NCBI GenBank assembly: GCA_030019205.1
Contig: JASEFH010000016.1
Span: 1 to 62,623, forward strand
DNA from: Methanomicrobiales archaeon
GTDB lineage: Archaea > Halobacteriota > Methanomicrobia > Methanomicrobiales > JACTUA01
Reading direction: 5' to 3'
Length of the DNA: 62,623 bases
Below the pieces are notes generated by a model, which was given only the letters and a program-made list of their open reading frames with translations, had not been told where the DNA came from and searched no databases. The position numbers and the translations under genes were made by a program. Shown piece by piece: positions 16,611-25,726 of this stretch; the stretch's first letter is position 1, and every line of letters starts with the position of its first letter.

Positions 16611-17846
16611 GTGCGAATCGACGGGATACGCGCCTCCAACTTCAAGACGTTCCGGGAACTGAACCTGGACCTCGGACCCTACGACGTGCTCATCGGCACG
16701 AACGCGGCGGGGAAGTCCAACTTCATCGACATCCTGAAGTTCGTGCGGGACATCGCCCTGCACGGGCTTGAAAACGCCGTCTCCCTCCAGGGAGGGGGGG
16801 AGTACATCCAGAACATCTGCGTGGAGTCCACGGAGCCGGTCGCGCTCGAGCTGCGGCTCCATCCGGTGCCCCGCCCGTTCGTCATGCGGTTCTGCGAGGA
16901 CCGGGAGAAGCACATCGAGGCCGCCGTGTCGTCCTGCACCTACCGCCTCGTCCTCGCCTTCGGACCGGGGCGGTTCTCCGTTGCGGACGAGAGGATCGCC
17001 GCCCGCTGCCGCATCGGAGCGGGCGGCGCGGCCCCGATCGAGGGGGAGGTCGTCCTGGGGCGGGACGGGAACGGTGCGGGGACCTACGCCGTGCATCCGC
17101 GGGACATTCAGGCGCGGATCGATTTCGCCTCCGTGAACCCCCGGCGTCTCGCGCCGCAGGAGTCGCTCCTGGAGTCGCCCTTCAGCATCCCCCTCTTCGC
17201 ACCGCTCCTCCACCGCCTCGCCGCCTTCTTCCGGGACATCGGCATCTACGACTTCGACCCGAAGATCTCCCGGAAGACCACGTCCCCCATGGGCATGGCG
17301 GAGCTCGAGCCCGACGGGAGCAACCTGGCGATCGTCCTGCGGCGCATCCTGGAGAATGCCGGGGAGCGGGAGATGCTGCTGCCGCTGATCAGCGAGATCC
17401 TGCCGTTCGTCGAGGACGTGAACGTGGAGAGGCTCGCGGGTGCGTCCCTGGTCGCGGGCTTAAAAGAGATCTACTGCGGGCGGAGGTTCACGCCGGCGAA
17501 CCTGCTCTCGGAGGGCACCATCAACCTCGCCGCCCTCATCATCGCCCTCTACTTCGAGAGAAAGTCCCCGATCGTCCTGGAGGAGCCGGTGCGCAACGTC
17601 CATCCTCACCTGGCGTCCCGGATCGTCGAGATGATCCGCGACGTGTCCGAACGGCTGGATAAGCAGGTGATCATCTCGACGCACAGCCCGGAGATCGTGA
17701 AGTACGCGGGCGCGGAGCGTCTGCTGCTGGTGAAGCGGGACCGGTTCGGGTTCTCCAGCATCATCCGCCCGCGGGAGAAGGAGGAGATCCGGGCCTTCCT
17801 GGTGAACATGGGCATCGAGGAGCTCTACGTCCAGAACCTGCTCTGA
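16611..17846 (+). CDS. AAA15/AAA21-type ATPase, OLD-like, paired with a TOPRIM protein
   Basis: A 411-residue SMC/ABC-like ATPase starting at GTG (MRIDGIRASNFKTFREL). Walker A 'GTNAAGKS' is at residues 29-36. A long middle insert (about 90-290) is followed by a signature-like 'LLSEGTINLAALIIAL', a Walker B region 'PIVLEEPVRNVHP', and 'VIISTHSPEIVKYAG' with the switch His. The usual EEPE of this group is EEPV here. Such ATPases act in OLD, Gabija and PARIS-type phage defence, normally with a TOPRIM nuclease. That partner follows one base after the stop. Defence function is inferred from family and context. Confidence 0.82.
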   Translation: MRIDGIRASNFKTFRELNLDLGPYDVLIGTNAAGKSNFIDILKFVRDIALHGLENAVSLQGGGEYIQNICVESTEPVALELRLHPVPRPFVMRFCEDREKHIEAAVSSCTYRLVLAFGPGRFSVADERIAARCRIGAGGAAPIEGEVVLGRDGNGAGTYAVHPRDIQARIDFASVNPRRLAPQESLLESPFSIPLFAPLLHRLAAFFRDIGIYDFDPKISRKTTSPMGMAELEPDGSNLAIVLRRILENAGEREMLLPLISEILPFVEDVNVERLAGASLVAGLKEIYCGRRFTPANLLSEGTINLAALIIALYFERKSPIVLEEPVRNVHPHLASRIVEMIRDVSERLDKQVIISTHSPEIVKYAGAERLLLVKRDRFGFSSIIRPREKEEIRAFLVNMGIEELYVQNLL

Positions 17847-17847
17847 C

Positions 17848-18372
17848 ATGCCATCCATCCTCTTCTTCCTGGAAGGGAACGACGACGAACGGTTCTTTGC
17901 GCGGGTGATCGCCCCGCCCCTGGAGGACCGGAACTGCACCGTCCGCATCTGGAAGTACGCGCGGGAGAAGAGGAAGCGCACCATCCAGCTGCTCAAGTCG
18001 GTGCAGGGCGCCGGCATGGCGTACGTCTTTGTGCGGGACATCGACGATGCACCGTCCGTTCGCGCCAAGAAGGAGGAGATGGTGCGCTGCTTCGAGGTGC
18101 TGACGGGCGAAGACATCGCCGTGGTCGTCATGGAGATCGAGAGCTGGTACCTGGCCGGGGCGAACGCTGCGTTCCTGAGCAGGATCGGCGCCGATGGCAT
18201 CTGGAACACCGACCATATCACCAAAGAGCAGTTCAACCAGCTGATCCCCCGCCCGATGTCCCGCATCGTCTTCATGCAGGAGATCCTCAAGCACTTCGAT
18301 GTCGAGGTCGCGAAGAAGAGGAACGCATCGTTCCGCTACTTCATGCACCGCTGGATCGAGAAGGGGGACTGA
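17848..18372 (+). CDS. TOPRIM-like (DUF4276/DUF4435-type) putative nuclease
   Basis: A 174-residue protein with the acidic constellation of a TOPRIM fold: Glu9 in 'FLEGNDDERFF', Asp64/Asp66/Asp67 in 'FVRDIDDAP', and Glu96/Glu98 in 'MEIESWYLAG'. These probably bind Mg2+. The 'EIESWYLAG' block is characteristic of DUF4276-like proteins that accompany AAA15 ATPases. Its ATG starts one base after the ATPase stop, so the two are co-translated and probably form a complex. It could cut phage or host nucleic acid, such as tRNA, on infection. The substrate is unknown. Confidence 0.75.
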   Translation: MPSILFFLEGNDDERFFARVIAPPLEDRNCTVRIWKYAREKRKRTIQLLKSVQGAGMAYVFVRDIDDAPSVRAKKEEMVRCFEVLTGEDIAVVVMEIESWYLAGANAAFLSRIGADGIWNTDHITKEQFNQLIPRPMSRIVFMQEILKHFDVEVAKKRNASFRYFMHRWIEKGD

Positions 18373-18548
18373 CCGTCCCTTCGCCCCTCTGGGCATCGCG
18401 GCAAGCATGAGAACGGCCATCAGAACGCGACTCCATCCTTCCAGCAAAGCTACTCGGACGCTGGACGATTTCGAGGACCCCGGGCCCTGAAAAAGGCTTA
18501 AACTATCCGAAAATACTGTTTTGAACCGGGTCGAGGGGCGGTTCCCTG

Positions 18549-19142
18549 TCACCTCCTCCGGGTGAAGAGGTGCCGCAGGGTGAGGACCGGCATGGCCATC
18601 CATCCCTGTCCCTTCTGCGGGAAGATGCCATCGCTCACCTGCTTCACGCTCTCGATCGTGTAGAAGGCCTGCGGGTTGCACCTCTCGATAGCGGCCGCAA
18701 CCGCCCTCACATCGTGGCGATCCACCACCGTGAGGACGATCTGAACATCGCCATAGGCGCCCCGTCCGGGCATCCGGGTGAATCCGAGTCCTGCGCCTTT
18801 CAGATATTCCAGGAGCGGAGCGGCATCCTCCCGCAGCACGATGCGGATGATCACCCTGCCGATCGCCAGGCGCTCTTCGATGGTTATCCCCGCGCATATT
18901 CCAAGGGAGAAACCGAACCCGTAGGCGAGGAAGTAGAGATAATTATTCAGATTCTGCAGGATCTGGCCGATGGCCAGCAGCCAGATGAGCACCTGGAAAA
19001 AACCGATGGCAATGGAAGGATATTTGAGCCCCCGCGTGATGAAAATGACACGGACCGTGCTGAAGCACACTTCCGTCAGGATCGCAAGGAAGATGAGCGC
19101 GGGCATCACCACCCAGGGCAGAAACCAGGACTGCAGGGGCAT
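18549..19142 (-). CDS. UPF0316/DUF2179 membrane protein (paralogue 1)
   Basis: About 197 residues: three N-terminal membrane helices with 'EVCFSTVRVIFITRGLKYPS' and 'GFFQVLIWLLAIGQILQNLN', then a soluble DUF2179 domain with 'ITIEERLAIG' and 'GDVQIVLTVVDRHDVRAV'. I chose the ATG at 19142 because a GAGGTG ribosome-binding site stands about nine bases upstream; a GTG at 19160 is possible. DUF2179 folds resemble ACT-like or PII-like ligand sensors, so a ligand-regulated membrane role is plausible. Next to a homologue at 19294-19896. Confidence 0.85.
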   Translation of the reverse strand: MPLQSWFLPWVVMPALIFLAILTEVCFSTVRVIFITRGLKYPSIAIGFFQVLIWLLAIGQILQNLNNYLYFLAYGFGFSLGICAGITIEERLAIGRVIIRIVLREDAAPLLEYLKGAGLGFTRMPGRGAYGDVQIVLTVVDRHDVRAVAAAIERCNPQAFYTIESVKQVSDGIFPQKGQGWMAMPVLTLRHLFTRRR

Positions 19143-19293
19143 CTCCACGGGACACCTCACGAATACAGGGGGAAATATCCACCCGAAAGGGGATAACCTG
19201 CACGAAACAGGTGCATATACGCGAGTACCTGTTCAGAGGGATATTTCGCGGGCATAATGCAGGTATTGGCCTGGCGGGGGATTGCAGGGGACC

Positions 19294-19896
19294 CTACTTC
19301 CCCTTGGAGATCTGCCGGAACCAGGGGAGATGGCTTCTCAGGTAGCCCGGCTCTTTCACCGGGAAGACCCCCTCGTTCACGTGTCGCACGTCCTCGATGG
19401 AGTAGAAGGCGTGGGGGTTGAACTGCTGTATCTTCTCCACCACGCGCGGGATGTCCTGGCGGCCGATCACCGAGAAGATGATCTTCACCTTCCCGTAGGC
19501 GCCGTCCCCGTCGATGGTGGTCACCCCGTAGTGCTCTTTTTTCAGGAAGTCCACCAGCGGTTCGGCGCTGTTCTTCGTGATGATCCGCAGCACGACCGTG
19601 CCGATGGAGAGGCGGTCCTCGATCGTCATGCCGACGAAGTTGCCCATCGCGAATCCGCCCGCGTAGGCGATGTAGGAGAGGGGGTTGTCCAGGTTCCGCA
19701 TGATCTGGCCGATCGCCATCAGCCAGATGGAGATCTCGAAGAACCCCAGGATGGGCGCCAGCGTGCGGAGGCCCCGGGAGACGAAGATGATCCGGATCGT
19801 CCCCATGCTCACGTCGACGATCCGCGCGCAGAAGATGAGGAGAGGCAGGATCACCCACGCGAACAGGTCAGAGTGTACAACGAACGAGTAATCCAC
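19294..19896 (-). CDS. UPF0316/DUF2179 membrane protein (paralogue 2)
   Basis: A 200-residue homologue of the neighbouring gene, with 'ARIVDVSMGTIRIIFVSRGL', 'GFFEISIWLMAIGQIMRNLD' and the DUF2179 segment 'MTIEDRLSIGTVVLRII'. The start codon is GTG, with a GGAGG ribosome-binding site about ten bases upstream (19906-19911). Tandem UPF0316 genes suggest hetero-oligomers. The biochemical role is unknown. Confidence 0.87.
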   Translation of the reverse strand: MDYSFVVHSDLFAWVILPLLIFCARIVDVSMGTIRIIFVSRGLRTLAPILGFFEISIWLMAIGQIMRNLDNPLSYIAYAGGFAMGNFVGMTIEDRLSIGTVVLRIITKNSAEPLVDFLKKEHYGVTTIDGDGAYGKVKIIFSVIGRQDIPRVVEKIQQFNPHAFYSIEDVRHVNEGVFPVKEPGYLRSHLPWFRQISKGK

Positions 19897-20129
19897 CGGC
19901 GCTTTCCCCTCCGATCAGGATGGTTTGTATAGTATCTCACCCGAGGAATTAAAAGGTATTATCGATCCGTTTCATGGTTAATAATGACCTGGAATCCCGT
20001 TCAGGGAACCGCTGCGGGAGAATCCGTATATCCAGGCACGGATTCAGGCGCTTCCCTTTGCAGTCAATCTCCGGTCCGCCGGGATCGCCGCTTCACCCGG
20101 GTCTCCTGCAATCCAGCCTTTTTTCCAGA

Positions 20130-21247
20130 AGCAGCCCTCGATGGATCTGCTGTTCCGGGATGCGAACGCGCCCACATCGGAGGTGACAGTGACCATCGCA
20201 CCAATCGTTGCAGATGCGGGTGCCGATCCGTGGATGGCGGCGATGGCAATGGCGAACTCACCGCGTGCCAGGATGTTCAGCCCGATCTCCCTGCCTGCAA
20301 AGGGGGTATGGTGACGTCGAAATTCTCATCAAGAGCCCGTGCAGGGCTCCCGGGTGTTTCTCCGGGGAAGGGCCTCTCTCCTCCGGCCCCTTCGTGCGAC
20401 AGAGAGCATCCTGCCCGGCATTCCCGCTCCGATGCGGGCCTGTCGCACGATTCCCCTCACCGAGGGGAGGGGTGAATGCGGATCATCGATGGATCATCCG
20501 CGGGATAGATGGAAAATCCGCCGGGGAGCTTTGCTGCAGAGCCCGGAGATGTGTCCTGCCAGGGGCAATTGCCCTCTGCGGGATCCCGGGGTTCGCCGTC
20601 GAGAGGGCGGATCCGGGGATCAGGACAAGAGCCGCCTCCGGAATGCCAGGACAGGCCGAGACGGCGATCGCTCCCAGCACCGGGCCGAATGCCCGGAGAA
20701 CGGGCACCTCAACGAACCTCTGCAGAGCGGCGATCATGCGGACCCGGACGACGCTGAGGAGGGCCAGCAGGGCGCCCATTTTGAGGAGGATGAAGAGAGG
20801 GGCCTGCAGCCCGGAAGAGACGACTCAGATCCTCGAAGATCAGCAGCCGGATCATCGTCTCGGACTCCGGGGAGGTCAGCCTGCAGTACTCGGTGAGCCC
20901 GGCGGCTGCCGGGGCAGGGCTGGTATCGAAGAACGCAGAACCGACGACGAACGCCTCGACAGGGTTGAAGCCCGGCGCCAGCGCTCCAGAGAATCCGACG
21001 GCCATGTTGACGTCGAGGTCGAGGAGTCCGCTGACAGGGAAGCCGGATCCCCGGGAGAGGAACCGCGGCAGCCTGAACTCCGGTCCGGAGCAGAGCAGCA
21101 GGAAGATCAGGCCCGGGTACGGGGGGAGGAGGCTCTCCTGGGAACAGGGAATGCCGGAGTTCCCGATATATGCCCCGGCCAGGATGGAGCGCGGCACGGG
21201 GGGACCGGCAGATGCTTCGAGAGGATCGCAAGAGCGACGCTCTCCAT
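20130..21247 (-). pseudogene. Decayed Kef/KhtU-type cation:proton antiporter
   Basis: Pieces of one CPA2 antiporter occur in order on the minus strand in changing frames. First is 'MESVALAILSKHLPV' from an ATG at 21247, then 'SILAGAYIGNSGIP', 'PGLIFLLLCSG' and 'AGLTEYCRLTSPESETMIRL' followed by a LLIFEDL segment. Next come 'FILLKMGALLALLSVV' and 'AFGPVLGAIAVSACPGIPEA'. Last, near 20240-20290, is 'EIGLNILARGEFAIAIAAI', the family's conserved late segment. No single frame covers more than a third of the gene. The spacing matches an intact protein of about 370-390 residues. The order and the gene just upstream identify a former K+/H+ efflux operon. Confidence 0.75.
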
Positions 21248-21683
21248 CCAGGTCCCGAGTAGCTGGCTCTCAAAGTTCTTCAGCTGTTCGGGCTCCCCGA
21301 TGGCCGCGACGACCTCCCCTTCTGCAAAGGCGAACGACGCCGAGGGACCGATGACATTCTCGTTCTTGCGGGGGACCGCAACGATGGTGGCGCCCGTCTG
21401 TGTGCGGATCGGAGTTCTGCGATGGATGTTGCGGCGCGTTTGCGGGGGTGAGGCAGGTCCGGAGATCGGCAAGAGCAGAGAAGGCGATCCCGGCTGCTTC
21501 TTTTTCAGCCTCGATGATGGCGCCGGTGAGGATGCTGCCCTGCCGCCGCGGGAGAGGAGCGCCCTTTCTCGATGAGGCGGATCTGGTTGCGCCCCGACTT
21601 TCAGAAAGACGATCGAACGCCATCGCCCGCTCCGTATCGGACTTCGTCCCGATGCCCGGAAGATCCACCGATCGGGCATCCAT
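21248..21683 (-). pseudogene. Decayed KhtT-like regulatory subunit (RCK_C/TrkA-C domain)
   Basis: From about 21683 the reading 'MDARSVDLPGIGTKSDTER' matches the N-terminal domain of KhtT-type antiporter regulators. In the same frame 'GSILTGAIIEAEKEAAGIAF' continues it. A frameshift near 21415 leads to an excellent RCK_C domain, 'IRTQTGATIVAVPRKNENVI' then 'EGEVVAAIGEPEQLKNFE', ending next to the antiporter start at 21247. In living systems this subunit gates the antiporter in response to pH or nucleotides. Between the two good segments the reading is garbled. Confidence 0.75.
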
Positions 21684-21887
21684 GCCAGAAGCGGATCCAG
21701 AAATGCTGTTCGAGCGTATTCGCGCTCCTTCTGGAACCGGACGCACCGGTGGGCCGGCGGGGCGTACGCCGCCAGCGCGCCTGCGTGCCCTGCCGCTGCA
21801 GCAGAGCAGGATGCCGGAAAGACCCACATCCGGCAGGGAATCTATCGTCAGCTATTAAATCAGAGGGAGATGACAGTACTCTTAAGA

Positions 21888-22829
21888 ATGGACTGGATCG
21901 CCGCCATCCTGATCGTCGCGGGACTGGTGCTGTTCGAGACGATCAGCAGCATCGATAACGCCATCATCAACGCCGAGGTGCTCTCCACCATGCAGGAGCG
22001 CTACCGCAGGTGGTTCCTCATCTGGGGGATGCTCTTTGCCGTCTTCGTCGTCCGGGGCGTCCTCCCCTGGCTGATCGTCTGGATATCCACCCCCGGTCTG
22101 GGGCCGACGGGAGCGCTCCTGGCAACGTTCAGCAGCGACCCGGCGGTGATCGAGGCGATCGAGGAGTCCTCGCCCATGCTCCTCATGGGCGGCGGCACGT
22201 TCCTGATCTTCCTCTTCTTCCACTGGCTCTTCCAGGAGCCGAAGCACTACGGGCTGCGGGGGGAGAGGTACATCCACTCCAAGGGAGTCTGGTTCTACGC
22301 CATCGTCTCCATTCTCCTCGCCACACTGGTGTGGTTCTCCCTTCAGGAGAACGCGATGATGGCGTTCGGGGCCGTCGTCGGTTCTTCGGCCTTCTTCATC
22401 GTGCACGGGTTCCGCCAGAACGCCGAGCAGCAGGAGGCGAAGCTCTTCGACAGGAACCTCTCGGACGTGAGCAAGATCTTCTACCTGGAGGTGATCGACG
22501 CCACCTTCAGCATCGACGGCGTGCTGGGAGCCTTTGCCTTCACCCTCGCGGTGCCGCTGATCCTGCTCGGGAACGGGATCGGCGCCCTGGTGGTGCGCCA
22601 GGTGACGGTGAGCAACATCCAGCGGATCAAGCGGTACGTCTACCTGAAGAACGGCGCGATGTACTCCATCCTCTTCCTGGGATGCATCATGGTGATCGAC
22701 AGCTTCGGGTTCCACATCCCTCCCTGGGTCTCGCCTGTCGTCACCTTCGGCGTGGTCGGCTACTTCCTCTTCAAGTCCCTCCAGTTTGCGCGGGTCCAGC
22801 AGTACAAGGAGCAGAACGGCGGCGTTTGA
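21888..22829 (+). CDS. TerC-family / DUF475 integral membrane protein
   Basis: About 313 residues with eight or more hydrophobic helices. 'ETISSIDNAIINAEVL' near the N-terminus and 'DATFSIDGVLGAFAFTL' near residue 210 are the paired acidic membrane motifs of the TerC/DUF475 superfamily, whose members handle metal ions such as Mn2+. A TATA-like gctattaaat (21851-21860) would start transcription near 21880, so I prefer the ATG at 21888; an ATG at 21870 adds six residues. No partner gene is adjacent. Confidence 0.82.
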   Translation: MDWIAAILIVAGLVLFETISSIDNAIINAEVLSTMQERYRRWFLIWGMLFAVFVVRGVLPWLIVWISTPGLGPTGALLATFSSDPAVIEAIEESSPMLLMGGGTFLIFLFFHWLFQEPKHYGLRGERYIHSKGVWFYAIVSILLATLVWFSLQENAMMAFGAVVGSSAFFIVHGFRQNAEQQEAKLFDRNLSDVSKIFYLEVIDATFSIDGVLGAFAFTLAVPLILLGNGIGALVVRQVTVSNIQRIKRYVYLKNGAMYSILFLGCIMVIDSFGFHIPPWVSPVVTFGVVGYFLFKSLQFARVQQYKEQNGGV

Positions 22830-22890
22830 GCGGATGCGATCCTCCTTCATTTGCCCCGCCGCGGGACGCGGGGAGGCGGCCGCGCCTGCG

Positions 22891-23898
22891 CTAGCCGCCC
22901 AGGACGGGAGACGCATGCGGCAGGCGGATCATCTGCATGGCCTCCCGGGCGGCCTTCTGCACCTCGGCATCCTCCAGGTCGTTCAGCACCTCGAGGAGGT
23001 GATCGAAGGCCTCGCCGTCCCGCAGGAGCCCCAGGGATCGCACGGCAGCCAGCCGCACGTCCTTCTCCGGATCCTTCAGGGCGCCGACGAGCGCCGCCAC
23101 CACCCTCCTCTCCCGAAACGCCCCGAGCGCCCGTGCGGCGTTCTTCCGCATGCGGCAGTCCCCGCTGCCCAGCGCTTCGACGAGGGGATCGATGGTGAGC
23201 GGATCGCATATCCAGCGGAGGGCGAGGGCCGCCTCGTAGCGCACGCACGGCTCCGCGTCCTGCAGCCGCTCCCGCAGGGCCCCCGTGGCGCGGGGGTCCC
23301 GCAGCTCCCCGAGCGCCCAGGCTGCTCCCCGGCGGACGTCCCTGTCTTCATCCTGCAGGCACATAACGAGCGGCTCCACCGCCGCCGGATCGTGCACCTC
23401 GCCGAGAGCCCAGGTCGCCACGACACGCACGAATACTTCCCTGTCTTCGAGGGCACGGATGAGAGGGCGGACCGCGCGGCGATCCTTCATCTCCCCCAGA
23501 GCCCAGACGGCCCCCAGGCGGATATCCCGGTCCGCATCGGAGAGGGCGCCGAGGAGCGGCTCGAGCGCCGTCTCCCCCATCGCGACCAGCGCCAGGGTGG
23601 CATGGAACCGCACGTGCCACTCCTCGTCCCGCAGGGCCTCGATCAGAGCGGGGATCGTCCTCCCGGATCGCAGCCCCCCGAGTGTCTCCGCCGCCGCACT
23701 CCGCAGGCGCCGATCTCCCTCGCGGAGCGCCTGAACGAGGGGATCCACCGCCGCATCCCCGAGGGCGATGAGGGCCTGCTGCACGCGGCGGAGGTCTTCC
23801 GACTCGTGGTTCCGCATCACCCGGATCAGGCCGTCAGCGTCGGCGGATGCCTGCATCTTCTCGATGTTCGGTGCGAACAGGCTGCGGTTGAGACTCAT
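22891..23898 (-). CDS. HEAT-repeat (PBS lyase-type) protein
   Basis: A 335-residue protein made almost entirely of about ten HEAT/PBS-lyase repeats of roughly 31 residues (recurring 'A..ALGEL.D.RA...L...L.D.D..VR..A'). It forms a curved superhelix for protein-protein contacts, and no catalytic residues are visible. The ATG at 23898 is followed by a short non-repeat segment. A 15-base inverted repeat, cccgcc-aga-ggcggg, lies upstream at 23932-23946 near the expected transcription start. The partner is unknown. Confidence 0.88.
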   Translation of the reverse strand: MSLNRSLFAPNIEKMQASADADGLIRVMRNHESEDLRRVQQALIALGDAAVDPLVQALREGDRRLRSAAAETLGGLRSGRTIPALIEALRDEEWHVRFHATLALVAMGETALEPLLGALSDADRDIRLGAVWALGEMKDRRAVRPLIRALEDREVFVRVVATWALGEVHDPAAVEPLVMCLQDEDRDVRRGAAWALGELRDPRATGALRERLQDAEPCVRYEAALALRWICDPLTIDPLVEALGSGDCRMRKNAARALGAFRERRVVAALVGALKDPEKDVRLAAVRSLGLLRDGEAFDHLLEVLNDLEDAEVQKAAREAMQMIRLPHASPVLGG

Positions 23899-24043
23899 GA
23901 ACGCAGAAAACCCCCGTATCCACGAGATCCACCCGCCAGAGGCGGGAACTAGAAGAAAGTAAAGGCCGTGATCCTTAATACGCTTCTCGATGTGGCATTC
24001 GGTTTTTTTGCACGTATCCCGCGCCGATCGGGAGTGTTGCCCC

Positions 24044-24826
24044 TCATACGATGAGCCTCTTCCGCATCAGGTTCACCGATACGACGAACAGAACGCCGGA
24101 TACGACCAGAATCCAGGCCAGGTTGAAGAGCAGGTCAGCGCTCAGGTTCGCCAGCGTGAGCGCCCGGATGATCGCGACCAGGTGGGTGAGGGGGAAGACA
24201 GCAAAGGCGATGCCCTGGACGGGCTCCGGCAGGAGCGTGATCGGGAAGAATGTCCCCGAGAAGAGGAACATCGGGGTGATGAAGAGGAACGTGGGCAGAT
24301 TGAGCGTATCGATGTGCGGGGTGACGGACGTGAAGCACATCCCGATGACGGCGAAGAGAAACCCGCCCAGGAACGCGAAGGGCAGGATCAGCAGGGACGA
24401 GGGGAGAGCGACGACGCCGAAGAGGATCAGGATGGGCAGCATGATCGCCGCGTTGATCAGGCTCCGCGTCGCTCCCCAGAGGATCTCGCCTGTTATGACC
24501 TCCTCGATGGTGAGCGGCGTGGCGATGATGGCGTCGAAGGTCTTCTGGAAGTACATGCGGACGAACGAGCTGTAGGTCGTCTCGAAGAAGGCGGAGTACA
24601 TGATGGAGACGGCGACGAGAGCCGGGGCGATGAAGCGGGCGTAGGAGACGCCGTCGATCTCGCTCACGAAGGTCCCCAGACCGAACCCGAGGGCCAGGAG
24701 GTAGAGGATCGGCTCCAGCACCGGCGGGAGGAAGTTCACCTTGAACGTCTTGAAAAAGACGTCACGGTTCCGCCTCCAGACCTTCCAGACGCCGCCGCCG
24801 ATCTTCGGTACCTCGAGGTATCCCAT
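24044..24826 (-). CDS. ABC-2 type transporter permease
   Basis: A 260-residue membrane protein with six hydrophobic segments, of the DrrB/NodJ-like ABC-2 permease family ('RNRDVFFKTFKVNFLPPVLEP', 'FSGTFFPITLLPEPVQGIAF', then the PLTHLV motif). It starts six bases after the ATPase gene and with it forms a complete exporter. Substrates of related systems include drugs, lipids and polyketides; none is indicated here. Confidence 0.9.
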   Translation of the reverse strand: MGYLEVPKIGGGVWKVWRRNRDVFFKTFKVNFLPPVLEPILYLLALGFGLGTFVSEIDGVSYARFIAPALVAVSIMYSAFFETTYSSFVRMYFQKTFDAIIATPLTIEEVITGEILWGATRSLINAAIMLPILILFGVVALPSSLLILPFAFLGGFLFAVIGMCFTSVTPHIDTLNLPTFLFITPMFLFSGTFFPITLLPEPVQGIAFAVFPLTHLVAIIRALTLANLSADLLFNLAWILVVSGVLFVVSVNLMRKRLIV

Positions 24827-24832
24827 GCCGCC

Positions 24833-25726
24833 TCACTCCCGCAGGGATCTGCCGGTGATCTTCAGAAAGACGTCCTCCAGCGTTGCCGGACGGGCGAAGA
24901 TGCGCTCCGTCTTGCAGCTGTCCAGGAGGGCGGCGGTGATCTCCCGCGGGCGGTCGGTGTAGACCTGGACGCGGTTGTCCCAGACGTCGAACTTCGCCCC
25001 CCTCTCCCGCAGGCAGTCGAGCACGCGGGGCTGCGCCTCCGCCTCCACGATGCTGGTGCCGATGTACTGCCGCACCAGCGCGTCCGGGTTGCCCTCCACG
25101 AAGATTCTGCCGTTGTCCATGATCACCAGCCGATCGCAGAGCCGCTGCGCCTCTTCCATGTAGTGCGTGGTGAGGACGATGGTGTTCCCCCGCGCCTGCA
25201 GGCTGCGGAGCTTCTCCCAGATGAGGTGCCGGGCCTGCGGATCGAGACCGATGGTGGGCTCGTCCAGGATCAGGAGGGAGGGGTTGTTCACCAGCGCCCG
25301 CGCCAGGATCAGGCGCCGCTTCATCCCGCCGGAGAGCTTCTCGATGGAGGCGTCCCGCTTATCCTGCAGCTGCACGAACTCGAGCAGGTCTTCGGCCCGT
25401 GCCGAGGCTTCTTCGCGGGGGATGTCGAAGTAGCGCGCGTATACCAGCAGGTTCTCGTAGACGCTGAAGTCCGGGTCCAGGTTCGTCTCCTGGGGCACGA
25501 CCCCGAGGCGGCGTTTGATCTCCCGCTGATGGGCTTCCACGTCCATCGAAAAGACCTCGAGCCTTCCGGAGGTCTTGGGGGATACGCACTGGATCATCTT
25601 CATGGTGGTGGTCTTTCCCGCGCCGTTGGGCCCCAGGAACCCGAAGACCTCCCCCTGCCGCACCTCGAACGTGACATGGTCCACGGCGGTAAAGCCGCCA
25701 TACCGCTTCACCAGATCCTCTGCCAC
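24833..25726 (-). CDS. ABC transporter ATP-binding protein (DrrA/NodI-like)
   Basis: A 297-residue ATPase with Walker A 'GPNGAGKTTTMKM' near residue 35, Q-loop 'GVVPQETNLDPDFSV', signature 'LSGGMKRRLILARAL' and Walker B 'LLILDEPTIGLDPQ'. A C-terminal extension of about 80 residues is typical of the drug/lipid exporter class. The start codon is GTG at 25726. Co-transcribed with the permease gene at 24044-24826. A long AT-rich divergent region separates it from the second ABC system. Confidence 0.92.
   Translation of the reverse strand: MAEDLVKRYGGFTAVDHVTFEVRQGEVFGFLGPNGAGKTTTMKMIQCVSPKTSGRLEVFSMDVEAHQREIKRRLGVVPQETNLDPDFSVYENLLVYARYFDIPREEASARAEDLLEFVQLQDKRDASIEKLSGGMKRRLILARALVNNPSLLILDEPTIGLDPQARHLIWEKLRSLQARGNTIVLTTHYMEEAQRLCDRLVIMDNGRIFVEGNPDALVRQYIGTSIVEAEAQPRVLDCLRERGAKFDVWDNRVQVYTDRPREITAALLDSCKTERIFARPATLEDVFLKITGRSLRE

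Noticed and set aside
15273-17213. 646-codon open frame on the minus strand across several genes
   Set aside because: It runs antisense through the ATPase gene and out of frame through the metallopeptidase gene, and is low-complexity. Long open shadows are expected in GC-rich DNA.
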